A stretch of DNA of 64,000 nucleotides from Janthinobacterium sp. 61 (lineage in GTDB: Bacteria > Pseudomonadota > Gammaproteobacteria > Burkholderiales > Burkholderiaceae_D). The position numbers and the translations under genes are program-made. Location: assembly GCF_002846335.1 (NCBI RefSeq), contig NZ_PJMQ01000001.1:2418001-2482000 (forward strand), given 5' to 3'. Shown piece after piece: positions 15,734 through 23,817 of this stretch. Below the pieces are notes generated by a model. It was given only the letters and a program-made list of their open reading frames with translations. It searched no databases and was not told where the DNA came from. Each line of letters starts with the position of its first letter. The stretch's first letter is position 1.

Positions 15734-17542
15734 ATGCAAACCGAAAACACCCCGCTTGACCTGGCCGTGGCAGGCATCCTGGAGCAGCTAGAGGGCTTAC
15801 TTCGCGCCAGCGACAGCACGGGCGCTGCGCAGCTGTTCGAACAAGACGGCTACTGGCGCGACCTGGTGCTGTTTACCTGGAACCTGAAAACCATGGAAGG
15901 CCGCGAACAGATCGCCGCCATGCTGGCCGCCCAATTGGGCACCGTGCAGCCGGTCTCCATCCGCATCGCCGACGGCGAGCACGCCAGCGAGGCCGGTGGC
16001 GTGCTGCAAAGCTGGATCACGGTGGAAACGAAGGTGGCGCGCGGTGTAGGCTTTATCCGCATCCGCGACGGCAAGATCTGGACCCTGCTCACCACCATGA
16101 GTGAATTGAAGGGCTTTGAAGAAGCCAAGGGCGGCCGCCGTCCGATGGGCGCCGAGCATGGCGCGCGCACGGACCGCAGCAGCTGGCTGGAACAGCGCGA
16201 ACAGGAAGCGGCAGAACTGGGCTACGCGCGCCAGCCCTATTGCGTCATCATCGGCGGCGGCCAGGGCGGCATCGCGCTGGGTGCGCGCTTGCGCCAGCTC
16301 AATGTCCCCACCATCATCATCGAGAAAAACGCCCGTCCCGGCGACAGCTGGCGCAAGCGCTATAAATCGCTGTGCCTGCACGACCCCGTCTGGTACGACC
16401 ACATGCCGTACATCCCCTTCCCGGACAACTGGCCCGTCTTCACGCCCAAGGACAAGGTGGGCGACTGGCTGGAAATGTACACCAAGGTGATGGAGCTGAA
16501 CTACTGGGGGTCGACCAGCTGCGAATCGGCCAGCTTCGACGAAGCCACCGGCGAGTGGACGGTGCAGGTGCTGCGCGATGGCCAGGCCATCACCCTGAAA
16601 CCGAAGCAGCTGGTGCTGGCCACGGGTATGTCGGGCAAGGCAAACATGCCGAAGTTCAAGGGCATGGACGTGTTCCAGGGCGAGCAGCAGCACTCGTCGC
16701 AGCATCCGGGACCGGACGCCTATGTCGGCAAGAAGGTTGTGGTGGTCGGCGCGAACAATTCCGCGCACGATATCTGCGCCGCCCTGTGGGAAGCGGGCGT
16801 GGACGTGACCATGGTGCAGCGCTCGTCGACGCACATCGTCAAGTCGGACTCGCTAATGGACCTGGCGCTGGGCGACCTGTACTCGGAACGGGCGCTGGCG
16901 GCCGGCATGACAACGGCCAAGGCCGACCTGACATTCGCCTCTATCCCGTACAAGATTCTGGCCGACTTCCAGAAACCCGTCTTCAAGGCCATCCGCGAGC
17001 GCGACGCGGACTTTTATGCGCGCCTGGAAGAACGGGGCTTCATGCTCGATTTCGGCGACGACGATTCCGGCCTGTTCATGAAATACCTGCGCCGCGGCTC
17101 CGGCTACTACATCGATGTGGGCGCCTCGGAGCTGGTCGCCGAGGGCAAGATCAAGCTGAAAAGCGGCGTCGGCGTGCAGGAGCTGAAAAGCCGTTCCATC
17201 GTGCTGTCCGACAGCACGGAGCTGCCCGCCGACCTGGTGGTGTACGCTACCGGCTACGGCTCCATGAATGGCTGGGCGGCCGACCTGATCTCTCCCGAGG
17301 TGGCCAACAAGGTGGGCAAGGTGTGGGGCCTCGGTTCCGCCACGACGAAAGACCCTGGTCCGTGGGAGGGCGAACAGCGCAATATGTGGAAGCCCACGCA
17401 GCAGCAAGCCCTGTGGTTCCACGGCGGTAACCTGCACCAGTCACGCCACTATTCCCAGTATCTGTCGCTGCAGCTGAAAGCGCGCATGGAAGGCTTGACT
17501 ACCCCCGTGTATGGGCAGCAGGAGGTGCATCACTTGTCGTGA
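15734..17542 (+). CDS. Flavin-containing monooxygenase with N-terminal NTF2-like domain
   Basis: A 602-residue FAD/NADPH oxygenase. Start at 15734 is fixed by GGAGGAGAC six bases upstream. Residues about 10-130 form a SnoaL/NTF2-like domain (LRASDSTGAAQLFEQDGYWRDLV), followed by the FAD site VIIGGGQGGIALGARL (about 171-186), RPGDSWRKRYKSLCLHDP, the flavin-monooxygenase signature FQGEQQHSSQH, and the NADPH site VVVVGANNSAHDICAAL. These enzymes perform N-, S- or Baeyer-Villiger oxygenation of organic substrates; the substrate here is unknown. It is probably induced through the flanking GAF/Fis regulator. A strong terminator follows 20 bp after the stop. Confidence 0.88.
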   Translation: MQTENTPLDLAVAGILEQLEGLLRASDSTGAAQLFEQDGYWRDLVLFTWNLKTMEGREQIAAMLAAQLGTVQPVSIRIADGEHASEAGGVLQSWITVETKVARGVGFIRIRDGKIWTLLTTMSELKGFEEAKGGRRPMGAEHGARTDRSSWLEQREQEAAELGYARQPYCVIIGGGQGGIALGARLRQLNVPTIIIEKNARPGDSWRKRYKSLCLHDPVWYDHMPYIPFPDNWPVFTPKDKVGDWLEMYTKVMELNYWGSTSCESASFDEATGEWTVQVLRDGQAITLKPKQLVLATGMSGKANMPKFKGMDVFQGEQQHSSQHPGPDAYVGKKVVVVGANNSAHDICAALWEAGVDVTMVQRSSTHIVKSDSLMDLALGDLYSERALAAGMTTAKADLTFASIPYKILADFQKPVFKAIRERDADFYARLEERGFMLDFGDDDSGLFMKYLRRGSGYYIDVGASELVAEGKIKLKSGVGVQELKSRSIVLSDSTELPADLVVYATGYGSMNGWAADLISPEVANKVGKVWGLGSATTKDPGPWEGEQRNMWKPTQQQALWFHGGNLHQSRHYSQYLSLQLKARMEGLTTPVYGQQEVHHLS

Positions 17543-17562
17543 TGGCAGGGACAAGCAGATAA

Positions 17563-17598
17563 AAAAATGGCGGCGGACCGAAGTCCGCCGCCATTTTT
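17563..17598. terminator. Bidirectional terminator between monooxygenase and yceI-like gene
   Basis: A 16-bp perfect stem (AAAAATGGCGGCGGAC with GTCCGCCGCCATTTTT) closed by a CGAA tetraloop, with A/T runs on both sides; serves both convergent genes. Confidence 0.93.
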
Positions 17599-17615
17599 AC
17601 GGTGCAGCGAAAATG

Positions 17616-17644
17616 TGGGGTCAGACCCGCCGGGTCTGACCCCA
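17616..17644. repeat. 29-bp palindrome, GGGGTCAGACCC family
   Basis: TGGGGTCAGACCCG and CGGGTCTGACCCCA around a single C. Same arms as 2572-2598 and 34013-34039. Lies 5 bp from the 3' end of the YceI-family gene. Confidence 0.9.
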
Positions 17645-17649
17645 GCAGT

Positions 17650-18216
17650 TTATTGCTTGATCGCTTCGATCGCGAAAGTCAGGGTGACATCATCGCTGAC
17701 GGCTGGCGCATATTTGCCGGCGTTGAATTCCGAACGCTTGATCTTGGCCGTGGCGTTGGCGCCGCAAGCGTCTTTTTTCAGCATCGGGTGCGGTGCGCAG
17801 GCAAACGAGGTGACGGTCAGGGTGACTGGCTTGGTCACGCCTTTCAGGGTCAGGTTGCCGTCGACGGAGGCCAGCTTGTCGCCGTCGAAATTGAACTTGG
17901 TCGATTTGTAGGTGGCGACCGGGAACTTGTCGGTTTCAAGGAAACCATCGCCCTGGATGTGCGTATTGAACAGGGTCGAACCCGTGTCAACGGACTTGGT
18001 GTCGATCAGCACTTCGACGGAGCCCGTCTTGGCGGCGCGGTCCAGGGTGACCTTGCCGGTGGTGTTATTGAAACGGCTCTGCTGCGTCGAGAAGCCCATG
18101 TGGGTGTACTCGAAACGGGGGAAAGTGTGGCTGCCATCGATGACATAGACTTCAGGAGCGGCAACGGCGGACAGCGAGAAGCCGGCAGCGGCGATAAAAG
18201 CGAGCAGTTTTTTCAT
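17650..18216 (-). CDS. YceI-family periplasmic protein
   Basis: A 188-residue secreted lipocalin-like protein. The ATG ending at 18216 is preceded by AGGAA and opens a signal peptide (KKLLAFIAAAGFSLSAVAA). The mature chain shows YceI hallmarks: VYVIDGSHTFPRFEYTHMGFST, the VDTGSTLFNTHIQGDGFLETDKFPVATYKS segment and NLTLKGVTKPVTL. Members bind isoprenoid-type or other amphiphilic ligands in the periplasm; the exact ligand is unknown. Two cysteines (FACAPHP, DACGAN) may form a disulfide. Stands alone with a shared terminator beyond its 3' end. Confidence 0.9.
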   Translation of the reverse strand: MKKLLAFIAAAGFSLSAVAAPEVYVIDGSHTFPRFEYTHMGFSTQQSRFNNTTGKVTLDRAAKTGSVEVLIDTKSVDTGSTLFNTHIQGDGFLETDKFPVATYKSTKFNFDGDKLASVDGNLTLKGVTKPVTLTVTSFACAPHPMLKKDACGANATAKIKRSEFNAGKYAPAVSDDVTLTFAIEAIKQ

Positions 18217-18602
18217 TGTAAATTCCTGATTGGGCGTGGTGGATGTCAAAACCGCAATCGGCTGCAGGCGTAAAGCGTATGCGGCTGATTGTCTGGCTTC
18301 AGTTGCAACAGATTATGCATGGCATGCAGATCGATGTAAAACGGAAAATATACCTAGTTAGCATCGATAAAATCGATAATACAGACATCAAGGTGTGCGA
18401 CAGCGCGTTCTGCTGCCGATTATTGTCTGCATTGCCAAAAATATCCAGCGTTATCCAGCGCCTCAGATAATACATCCAATGAGAATGATTCTTGTTATTA
18501 TTCTGCGGGATTGCTATCCTCGCGGCCCCGGGGGACATGCAGCGTCGCCTTGATTCATCCATAATAGAGCCGAACACCGAGCAGAACCCAGAGCAGAAAA
18601 AC
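18217..18602. other. Intergenic region with Fur-type box, about 385 bp
   Basis: AT-richer than its surroundings. It carries the yceI-like promoter side, the palindrome ATCGATAAAATCGAT near 18362-18376, and a Fur-like site at 18481-18499. No convincing gene apart from a possible leader frame. Confidence 0.6.
18481..18499. promoter_or_regulatory. Fur-type box upstream of the DUF454 gene
   Basis: GAGAATGATTCTTGTTATT matches 13 of 19 positions of the Fur consensus GATAATGATAATCATTATC. It lies about 200 bp before the DUF454 gene and 38-104 bp before the candidate leader starts, implying iron repression. Confidence 0.6.
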
Positions 18603-18698
18603 ATGACGGCCACCCGCCACGCCACGAGCACATTGAACGCGCACCGCACCACCAACCTGCCCCGCAGCCAGGGCCTGGCTGCGGGTGCATTCGCCTGA
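18603..18698 (+). CDS. Possible 31-codon leader peptide before the DUF454 gene
   Basis: Short frame MTATRHATST... whose TGA overlaps the next ATG as TGATG, the usual arrangement for translational coupling. An alternative longer start at 18537 (53 codons) has a GGGGGAC site directly before it. The frame spans the strong hairpin at 18661-18685. No homology recognised; it may be only a leader for the downstream gene or chance. Confidence 0.3.
   Translation: MTATRHATSTLNAHRTTNLPRSQGLAAGAFA
18661..18685 (+). other. Strong hairpin just before the DUF454 start codon
   Basis: CCCGCAGCCAGG and CCTGGCTGCGGG around a single G; as RNA, an 11-bp GC-rich stem ending 12 bases before the ATG at 18698. It would hinder ribosome access unless opened, for example by translation of the leader frame. 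Confidence 0.55.
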
Positions 18699-19153
18699 TG
18701 CGGGAGCCGCTCGCCCAGTCCCCGCTGCGCGAAGCGCACGGCGTGCGTCTGCGCCGCTGGGCCTGGACCGCCGCCGGCGCCCTGATGGTGCTGCTGGGGA
18801 TCATCGGCGCCATGCTGCCCGTCATGCCAACGACGATTTTCCTGATCCTCGCCCTGGCCTGCTTCAGCCGCGCCTCGCCGCGCCTTGAGCACTGGCTGCT
18901 GCAGCATCCCCGCTTCGGCCCGCCGCTGCGCCAGTGGCGCGAACACCGCGCCGTCTCGCGGCGCGGCAAAGCCATGGCTTGCCTGGGCATGGCCATCGGC
19001 TTTGTCGCCATGTGCCTGGGCCATCCGCCCTGGTGGGTCATCGTCATGGTGGGCGCCATGGAAATCGCCGTCCTCATCTACCTGTTGCGCCGTCCTGAAG
19101 GCCCTGCCGCCAGCGGAGCAGAATCTGCCCGCGAAGTGGACAATAGCAGGTAG
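18698..19153 (+). CDS. DUF454 (YbaN-like) inner-membrane protein
   Basis: A 151-residue membrane protein with helices near residues 22-52 (AGALMVLLGIIGAMLPVMPTTIFLILALACF) and 93-127, separated by SRASPRLEHWLLQHPRFGPPLRQWREH. The conserved LPVMPTTIF / CFSRASPRLE pattern is the DUF454/YbaN signature. Function unknown; relatives are often iron- or heme-linked, in keeping with the Fur-type box upstream. No good ribosome site precedes the ATG, so expression may depend on coupling to the short upstream frame. Confidence 0.85.
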   Translation: MREPLAQSPLREAHGVRLRRWAWTAAGALMVLLGIIGAMLPVMPTTIFLILALACFSRASPRLEHWLLQHPRFGPPLRQWREHRAVSRRGKAMACLGMAIGFVAMCLGHPPWWVIVMVGAMEIAVLIYLLRRPEGPAASGAESAREVDNSR

Positions 19154-19480
19154 TAAACGACCCTGCTTGCCTCAAAAAAACGGCAAGTCAGCCGAACTTC
19201 ACATAAAAACACCGCGATGCCCGCGCATGGCGCGTCGAACTTTTCACCAAGATGCGGCTACTTCGCGCCCGCCCACGGGATTAAATTCGGCACATATATC
19301 ACTTTCCCGCTTTTTCAACTTAAAAACAAGCGCATAGACATTATTTGCATATTCAAAGCAAGATTCTGTCGTAGGAGTAATAACACGATCGGAGGTATAC
19401 TACGCAACCGACGTAACAGGCTGGGCGATTTGGCCCCTGCAAGCAAGCCTGTCACGGTCCAATAAAAAAGGAAACACTGC
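19154..19480. other. Intergenic region before metN, about 327 bp
   Basis: No gene seen. The AT-rich stretch 19290-19400 probably carries the metNIQ promoter; a TATACT that could be a -10 box lies near 19396-19401. I saw no S-box or other known SAM riboswitch shape and no clear MetR/MetJ box. The metN ribosome site AAGGAAAC ends about 5 bases before its ATG. Confidence 0.5.
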
Positions 19481-20290
19481 ATGACCACACCACACCGTAC
19501 GCCGGTGATTCGCATCGACGGCGCGAACAAGACCTTCGCGCTGCCCAAAGGCGAACAATTCCACGCGGTCAAATCGGTCACGCTGGAAGTCTATCCCGGT
19601 GATATTTTCGGCCTGATCGGCAAGAGCGGCGCCGGCAAATCGACCTTGCTGCGCCTGATTAACCTGCTCGAGCGCCCCGACAGCGGCACCATTACCGTGG
19701 CCGGGCGCGAATTGACGCGCCTGGGCAAGAGCGAACTGCGCGACGCACGCCAGAATATCGGCATGATTTTCCAGCAATTCAATTTGCTGCAAAACGCCAG
19801 CGTCTTCGACAACGTCGCCTTCCCCTTGAAAATCCATGGCACCACCAAGGGCGAGCAAATCGCCGCCCGCGTCGAGGAATGCCTGGCGCTGGTGGGCCTG
19901 TCCGACAAGCTGCACAGCTATCCGGCGCAATTGTCGGGCGGGCAGAAACAGCGCGTGGCGATTGCACGCGCCCTGGCCAGCCACCCCGATGTGCTGCTGT
20001 GCGACGAGCCGACATCCGCGCTGGACGCGGAAACCACGCGCGCCCTGCTCGACACCCTGCGCGACATCAATGCGCGCCTTGGCGTGACCATCGTCATCGT
20101 CAGCCATGAGCTGTCGGTACTGGGCGCCATCTGCAACCGCGTGGCTGTCGTGGAAAACGGCGCCATCGCCGAACAATTCGATTTGAGCGACACGGCCACC
20201 CCGCGCAAGACGGCGCTGGGACGCGAACTGGCGTATTACGGCACCGAGGCGTTTGAAGCCACCGCATGGAAGGATGCAACACATGTTTGA
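19481..20290 (+). CDS. metN: D/L-methionine ABC transporter ATPase MetN (lacks NIL domain)
   Basis: ATP-binding subunit of the methionine importer. Walker A GKSGAGKST (residues about 47-55), Q-loop FQQFNLLQN, signature LSGGQKQR and Walker B VLLCDEPTSALD are intact. At 269 residues it stops after the ATPase core and a short tail; most MetN proteins carry an additional C-terminal NIL/ACT-like domain of about 90 residues that senses methionine and trans-inhibits transport. Feedback control by that domain is therefore unlikely here. Overlaps metI by 8 bp; first gene of metN-metI-metQ. Confidence 0.9.
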   Translation: MTTPHRTPVIRIDGANKTFALPKGEQFHAVKSVTLEVYPGDIFGLIGKSGAGKSTLLRLINLLERPDSGTITVAGRELTRLGKSELRDARQNIGMIFQQFNLLQNASVFDNVAFPLKIHGTTKGEQIAARVEECLALVGLSDKLHSYPAQLSGGQKQRVAIARALASHPDVLLCDEPTSALDAETTRALLDTLRDINARLGVTIVIVSHELSVLGAICNRVAVVENGAIAEQFDLSDTATPRKTALGRELAYYGTEAFEATAWKDATHV

Positions 20291-20957
20291 AGAATCGATC
20301 AATAACGTCATCAAGCTGCTGCCGGAAATCTGGGTGGCGCTGGGCCAGACCATGACCATGCTGGGCATCGGCTTGACGGCCGCCATCCTGATCGGCGGCC
20401 CGCTGGGCATCCTGCTGTTCCTCGTATCGGAAGGCCAGTCGCTGGAAAACCGTCCGCTATCGACGATTTTGGGCTGGCTGGTCAACACCGTGCGCAGCTT
20501 CCCCTTCATCATTTTGCTGGTCGCCCTGACGCCGTTTACGCGCATCATCGCGGGCACCTCGATCGGCCCGCTGGCAGCTGCCGTGCCGCTGTCGTTCGCC
20601 GCCATTCCCTACCTGGCGCGCCTGGTGGAACAGAACCTGCGCGAAGTGCCGCGCGGCGTGATCGAGGCGGCGCACGCCATGGGCGCATCGGAGATGCAGA
20701 TCATCTTCCGCGTGCTGCTGGTGGAAGCGCGCTCCGGCCTGGTACTGGCCCTGACCGTGCTGTCGATCAGCTTCCTGTCGTATTCGGCCGTGGCCGGCGT
20801 GGTGGGCGGCGGCGGCATCGGCGACCTGGCCATCCGCTACGGCTACTACCGCTTCGAGACGGACATCATGGTCGCCACCGTGGCCATCCTGATCGTACTG
20901 GTGCAAACCATCCAGTTCGCAGGCACGCGCATCGCCAAGCGCCTCGACAAACGTTAA
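20283..20957 (+). CDS. metI: Methionine ABC transporter permease MetI
   Basis: Inner-membrane permease, 224 residues from the ATG at 20283 that lies within the metN end (8-bp overlap). Five hydrophobic segments and the permease EAA loop (EVPRGVIEAAHAMGASEMQIIFRVLLVEARSGL) contacting MetN are visible; the C-terminal YSAVAGVVGGGGIGDLAIRYGYYRFETDIM is the family hallmark of MetI. Translocates methionine delivered by MetQ. 25 bp before metQ. Confidence 0.95.
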   Translation: MFEESINNVIKLLPEIWVALGQTMTMLGIGLTAAILIGGPLGILLFLVSEGQSLENRPLSTILGWLVNTVRSFPFIILLVALTPFTRIIAGTSIGPLAAAVPLSFAAIPYLARLVEQNLREVPRGVIEAAHAMGASEMQIIFRVLLVEARSGLVLALTVLSISFLSYSAVAGVVGGGGIGDLAIRYGYYRFETDIMVATVAILIVLVQTIQFAGTRIAKRLDKR

Positions 20958-20982
20958 TTTAAATTCAGAAACAAGGACACAC

Positions 20983-21810
20983 ATGAACCAACTTCGCCGC
21001 AACCTGCTCCTGGTCGCCACCAGCCTGGCCTTCGCTACCGCCGCCCACGCAAAAGACCCAAAAGAACTCGTCATCGGCACCAGCTCCGGTCCGTATTCCG
21101 ACCAGCTGAAGCTGGGCATCAAGCCCATCCTGGAAAAACAGGGCTACAAGGTCAAGATCGTCGAATTCAACGACTACGTGCAGCCGAACTACGCGCTGGC
21201 CGAAGGCTCGCTGGACGCCAACGTGTTCCAGCACATCGTCTACCTGACCAAGTTCGCCACCGATAACAAGCTGCCCTTGAGCCCCCTCATCACCGTGCCG
21301 ACCATGCCGATCGGCCTGTACGGCGGCAAACAGAAAACGCTGGCCGAAGTGAAGAACGGCGCCACCATCACCATGCCGAACGATCCGACCAACCAGGCGC
21401 GCGCGCTCGTGATGCTGGCCAAGATGGGCTGGATCAAACTGAAACCGAACGTCGATCCGCTGCGTGCTTCCGAGCGCGACGTGCTGGAAAACCCGAAGAA
21501 GCTGAAACTGGTGCCGCTGGAAGCGGCGCAGCTGCCGCGTTCGCTGGCGGACGCCGACTACGCCTTCGTCAATGGCAACTTCGCCTTGGCCGCCGGCATG
21601 AAGCTGACGTCGGCCCTGAGCGTGGAAAAGATCTCGGACAGCTACATCAACCTGGTGGCCATCCGCACGGCCGACAAAGCCAAGCCATGGGTCAAGGACC
21701 TGGAAGCGGCCTACCGCTCGCGCGCCTTCCTCAACGCGACGAACAAATACCTGCCCGGCTACGAAAAGACGGATTACCAGCTGGCACTGGAAAAGACGCT
21801 GAAAAAATAA
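20983..21810 (+). CDS. metQ: Methionine-binding protein MetQ (NLPA family)
   Basis: Periplasmic methionine receptor, 275 residues, with signal peptide (RRNLLLVATSLAFATAAHAK). The mature chain carries the NlpA/MetQ motifs ELVIGTSSGPYSDQ, VEFNDYVQPNYALAEGSLDANVFQHIVYL and TITMPNDPTNQARAL. Many MetQ proteins are lipoproteins; this one has no cysteine in the signal region, so it should be freely soluble in the periplasm. Last gene of the operon, followed 17 bp later by a strong terminator. Confidence 0.94.
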   Translation: MNQLRRNLLLVATSLAFATAAHAKDPKELVIGTSSGPYSDQLKLGIKPILEKQGYKVKIVEFNDYVQPNYALAEGSLDANVFQHIVYLTKFATDNKLPLSPLITVPTMPIGLYGGKQKTLAEVKNGATITMPNDPTNQARALVMLAKMGWIKLKPNVDPLRASERDVLENPKKLKLVPLEAAQLPRSLADADYAFVNGNFALAAGMKLTSALSVEKISDSYINLVAIRTADKAKPWVKDLEAAYRSRAFLNATNKYLPGYEKTDYQLALEKTLKK

Positions 21811-21827
21811 ACCGCTGCAGCTAATGT

Positions 21828-21855
21828 AAAAAGGACGGCAAAGCCGTCCTTTTTT
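21828..21855. terminator. Rho-independent terminator after metQ
   Basis: AAAAAGGACGGC-AAA-GCCGTCCTTTTTT, 12-bp stem with T-run; also usable by the convergent ompW-like gene. Confidence 0.93.
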
Positions 21856-21890
21856 ATTGTGCGCGCCACGCAGGCGCTGTCATGCCATGC

Positions 21891-22508
21891 TTAGAAGCGG
21901 TAACCGACGCCTACGCCGATCAGGACAGGATCGACCTTGACTTCGCTGGCCTTGGCGCCACCGATGAAGACGTCGCTGCGGATCTGCACTTTCTTGATGT
22001 CGAAGTTCAGGGACCAGTTCTTGTCCAGCTTGTAGTCGACACCGGCTTGCAGCGAGTAACCCCAGCTGTCATGCTCCAGGCGGCCGGCGCCGTTCAGCAA
22101 TTTCACGTCCGAAATATTCGTGTAGTTGATGCCGGCACCCACGTAAGGGCTGAACTGTTTTTCAGGCATGAAGTGGTATTGCAGCGACAGGGTCGGCGGC
22201 AGGTGTTTGAAGGTACCGATATTGTTGCCGTCGAGCTTGACGTCATGCTTTTGCGGGTAGGTCAGGATCAACTCGGCAGCGATATTCGGGGTAAAGAAGT
22301 ACGAAATATCGATTTCAGGAATCGTCTTGCTGCTCACATGCAAGCGGTCGGATGCACCGACACCACCAACAGGAGCAGATTTATCGGCCGGATCGATGTG
22401 CACGGCGCGCGCGCGCACCAGCCATGGGCTTTCCTGAGCCATTGCATTGCCGGCGAATGCGCCGATGGCGGCCAGGACGATTGCTGCTGCAGTTGCGGAC
22501 TTCTTCAT
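21891..22508 (-). CDS. ompW: OmpW-family outer-membrane protein
   Basis: An eight-stranded beta-barrel porin-like protein of 205 residues with a signal peptide (cleavage after GNAMA). OmpW hallmarks: SPWLVRARAVHIDP at the mature N-terminus, PEIDISYFFTPNIAAELILTYPQKHDV, YVGAGINYTNIS and a C-terminal aromatic (GVGVGYRF). Thought to admit small hydrophobic compounds. A perfect FNR/Anr-type site lies 66 bp upstream of the start, consistent with the oxygen-responsive control known for ompW in enterobacteria. Monocistronic. Confidence 0.92.
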   Translation of the reverse strand: MKKSATAAAIVLAAIGAFAGNAMAQESPWLVRARAVHIDPADKSAPVGGVGASDRLHVSSKTIPEIDISYFFTPNIAAELILTYPQKHDVKLDGNNIGTFKHLPPTLSLQYHFMPEKQFSPYVGAGINYTNISDVKLLNGAGRLEHDSWGYSLQAGVDYKLDKNWSLNFDIKKVQIRSDVFIGGAKASEVKVDPVLIGVGVGYRF

Positions 22509-22573
22509 TCTAGTTCCCTCTTTTTGTCGTTAAGTAACGCTGCGAAGTCTAAGAGTGCAGTGCAACAAAAACT

Positions 22574-22587
22574 TTGATCCACATCAA
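22574..22587. promoter_or_regulatory. FNR/Anr-type box upstream of ompW
   Basis: TTGAT-CCAC-ATCAA, an exact match to the FNR consensus TTGAT-N4-ATCAA, at 66-79 bp from the ompW ATG; distance fits an activator site near -41. Confidence 0.8.
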
Positions 22588-22669
22588 ATAGTGCTAGATG
22601 GCATCACTAGAGGGATTTTTTTCTTTGCCCAGGTCAAGAAAATGCCGCAGCGCAGCGCGACCATACCAA

Positions 22670-23566
22670 TTAATGCACGCCGTCAAACAGGCTGGCGACC
22701 CAATCGGCAAACACGCGCACGCGCGCCGACAATTGCCGGTGATGGGGGTACAGCACGGACACGGGCAGCGGGTCGGGACGACAGTCCCGCAGCACTTCCA
22801 CCAGCTCGCCAGCTGCCAGCGCCTGCTCCAGGTGGTAGCGGGGTGCCTGGATCAAGCCCAGGCCCGCGCGGCAGCAGGCGTGATACGCGTCGGCATTGTT
22901 GACCGATACGGTGCCCGGCAAGGCCACGCTGTGCCGCTGTCCTGCCACCTTGAAATCGAAGGGCCAGACCTTGCCCGTCTGGGTAGAAAAGAAATTCACG
23001 GCGCGGTGGCCATCGAGCTGCGCCAGATTCTCCGGCGTACCGTGGGCGGCTAGGTAGGCGGGGCTGGCGCACGTCAGCTGTTCCAGCAGCGCCAGCCGGC
23101 GCGCCACCATGGACGAGTCGCTCAATTCGCCCACGCGCAGCACGCAATCGACGCCTTCGCGCACCAGGTCGACGAGGCGGTCGCCCATGCCAATTTCCAG
23201 TTCGATCCGCGGATAGCGGGCGCAAAACTGGTCCAGTACGGGCAGGACGAAATGCATGGCCAGGGTCGCGTGCAGGTCGATGCGCAACTTGCCTGCCGGC
23301 TGCTTCTGCGCCGAGGAAAACACGGCTTCCGTTTCTTCCAGGTCCGCCAGCAGACACACGCAGCGCTGGTAATACGCCTCGCCATCGGGCGTGGGCGTCA
23401 CCTGCCGCGTGGTCCGCTGCAGCAGGCGCACGCCCAGCCGCGCTTCGAGTTGCTTGATCGCATGCGTGACGGTCGCCTTCGGATAGCCAAGGTCATGCGC
23501 CGCCTGCGTGAAACTGCGCAGCTCGACGATGCGGGTAAACAGACGCATTGCATCAAATCGGTCCAT
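22670..23566 (-). CDS. LysR-family transcription regulator
   Basis: A 298-residue regulator. The ATG ending at 23566 follows a GGAGGGGGT ribosome site; the longer frame to 23707 is not supported. N-terminal winged helix (MRLFTRIVELRSFTQAAHDLGYPKATVTHAIKQLEARLGVRLLQRTTRQ, residues 6-56), then the periplasmic-binding-like effector domain (IDLHATLAMHFVLPVLDQFCARYPRIELEIGMGDRLVDLVREGVDCVLRVG). The sequence resembles the large CrgA/DsdC-like group. Its target is not evident: the neighbours are convergent ompW and the divergent fur paralogue, whose promoter shares the 250-bp gap. Confidence 0.9.
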   Translation of the reverse strand: MDRFDAMRLFTRIVELRSFTQAAHDLGYPKATVTHAIKQLEARLGVRLLQRTTRQVTPTPDGEAYYQRCVCLLADLEETEAVFSSAQKQPAGKLRIDLHATLAMHFVLPVLDQFCARYPRIELEIGMGDRLVDLVREGVDCVLRVGELSDSSMVARRLALLEQLTCASPAYLAAHGTPENLAQLDGHRAVNFFSTQTGKVWPFDFKVAGQRHSVALPGTVSVNNADAYHACCRAGLGLIQAPRYHLEQALAAGELVEVLRDCRPDPLPVSVLYPHHRQLSARVRVFADWVASLFDGVH

Positions 23567-23738
23567 ACCCCCTCCATTATTATTTCCTGCTGCACAGTGT
23601 ATCGATTTGAGCGCCACTTTTCCATATTGAACGAACACCCTGGCATCAGTTGCCCGCCACGCAATCGTCACTTGCGCCGAGGTCACTGGCTTCCCAGCTG
23701 ACTGCACCGCATACTATCCCCAGTTCGCACATGAGAAT

Positions 23739-23765
23739 GGTAATGATTATCATTTGCGATATAAT
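23739..23765 (+). promoter_or_regulatory. Fur box overlapping the fur-paralogue promoter
   Basis: The core AATGATTATCATT (23742-23754) is a perfect palindrome and identical to the core in front of the siderophore receptor (41225-41237). A TATAAT -10 box follows at 23760-23765, so bound Fur would block RNA polymerase. Confidence 0.85.
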
Positions 23766-23817
23766 GCAGATTCACGCTGGGGCGTGCGCTCCGGCGATCA
23801 TAAAAGGAATGGGAGAC

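Noticed and set aside
19154..19480. SAM riboswitch or MetJ/MetR box before metNIQ
   Set aside because: No S-box, SAM-II-like fold or TGAA-N5-TTCA site was visible by eye; a covariance search could overturn this.
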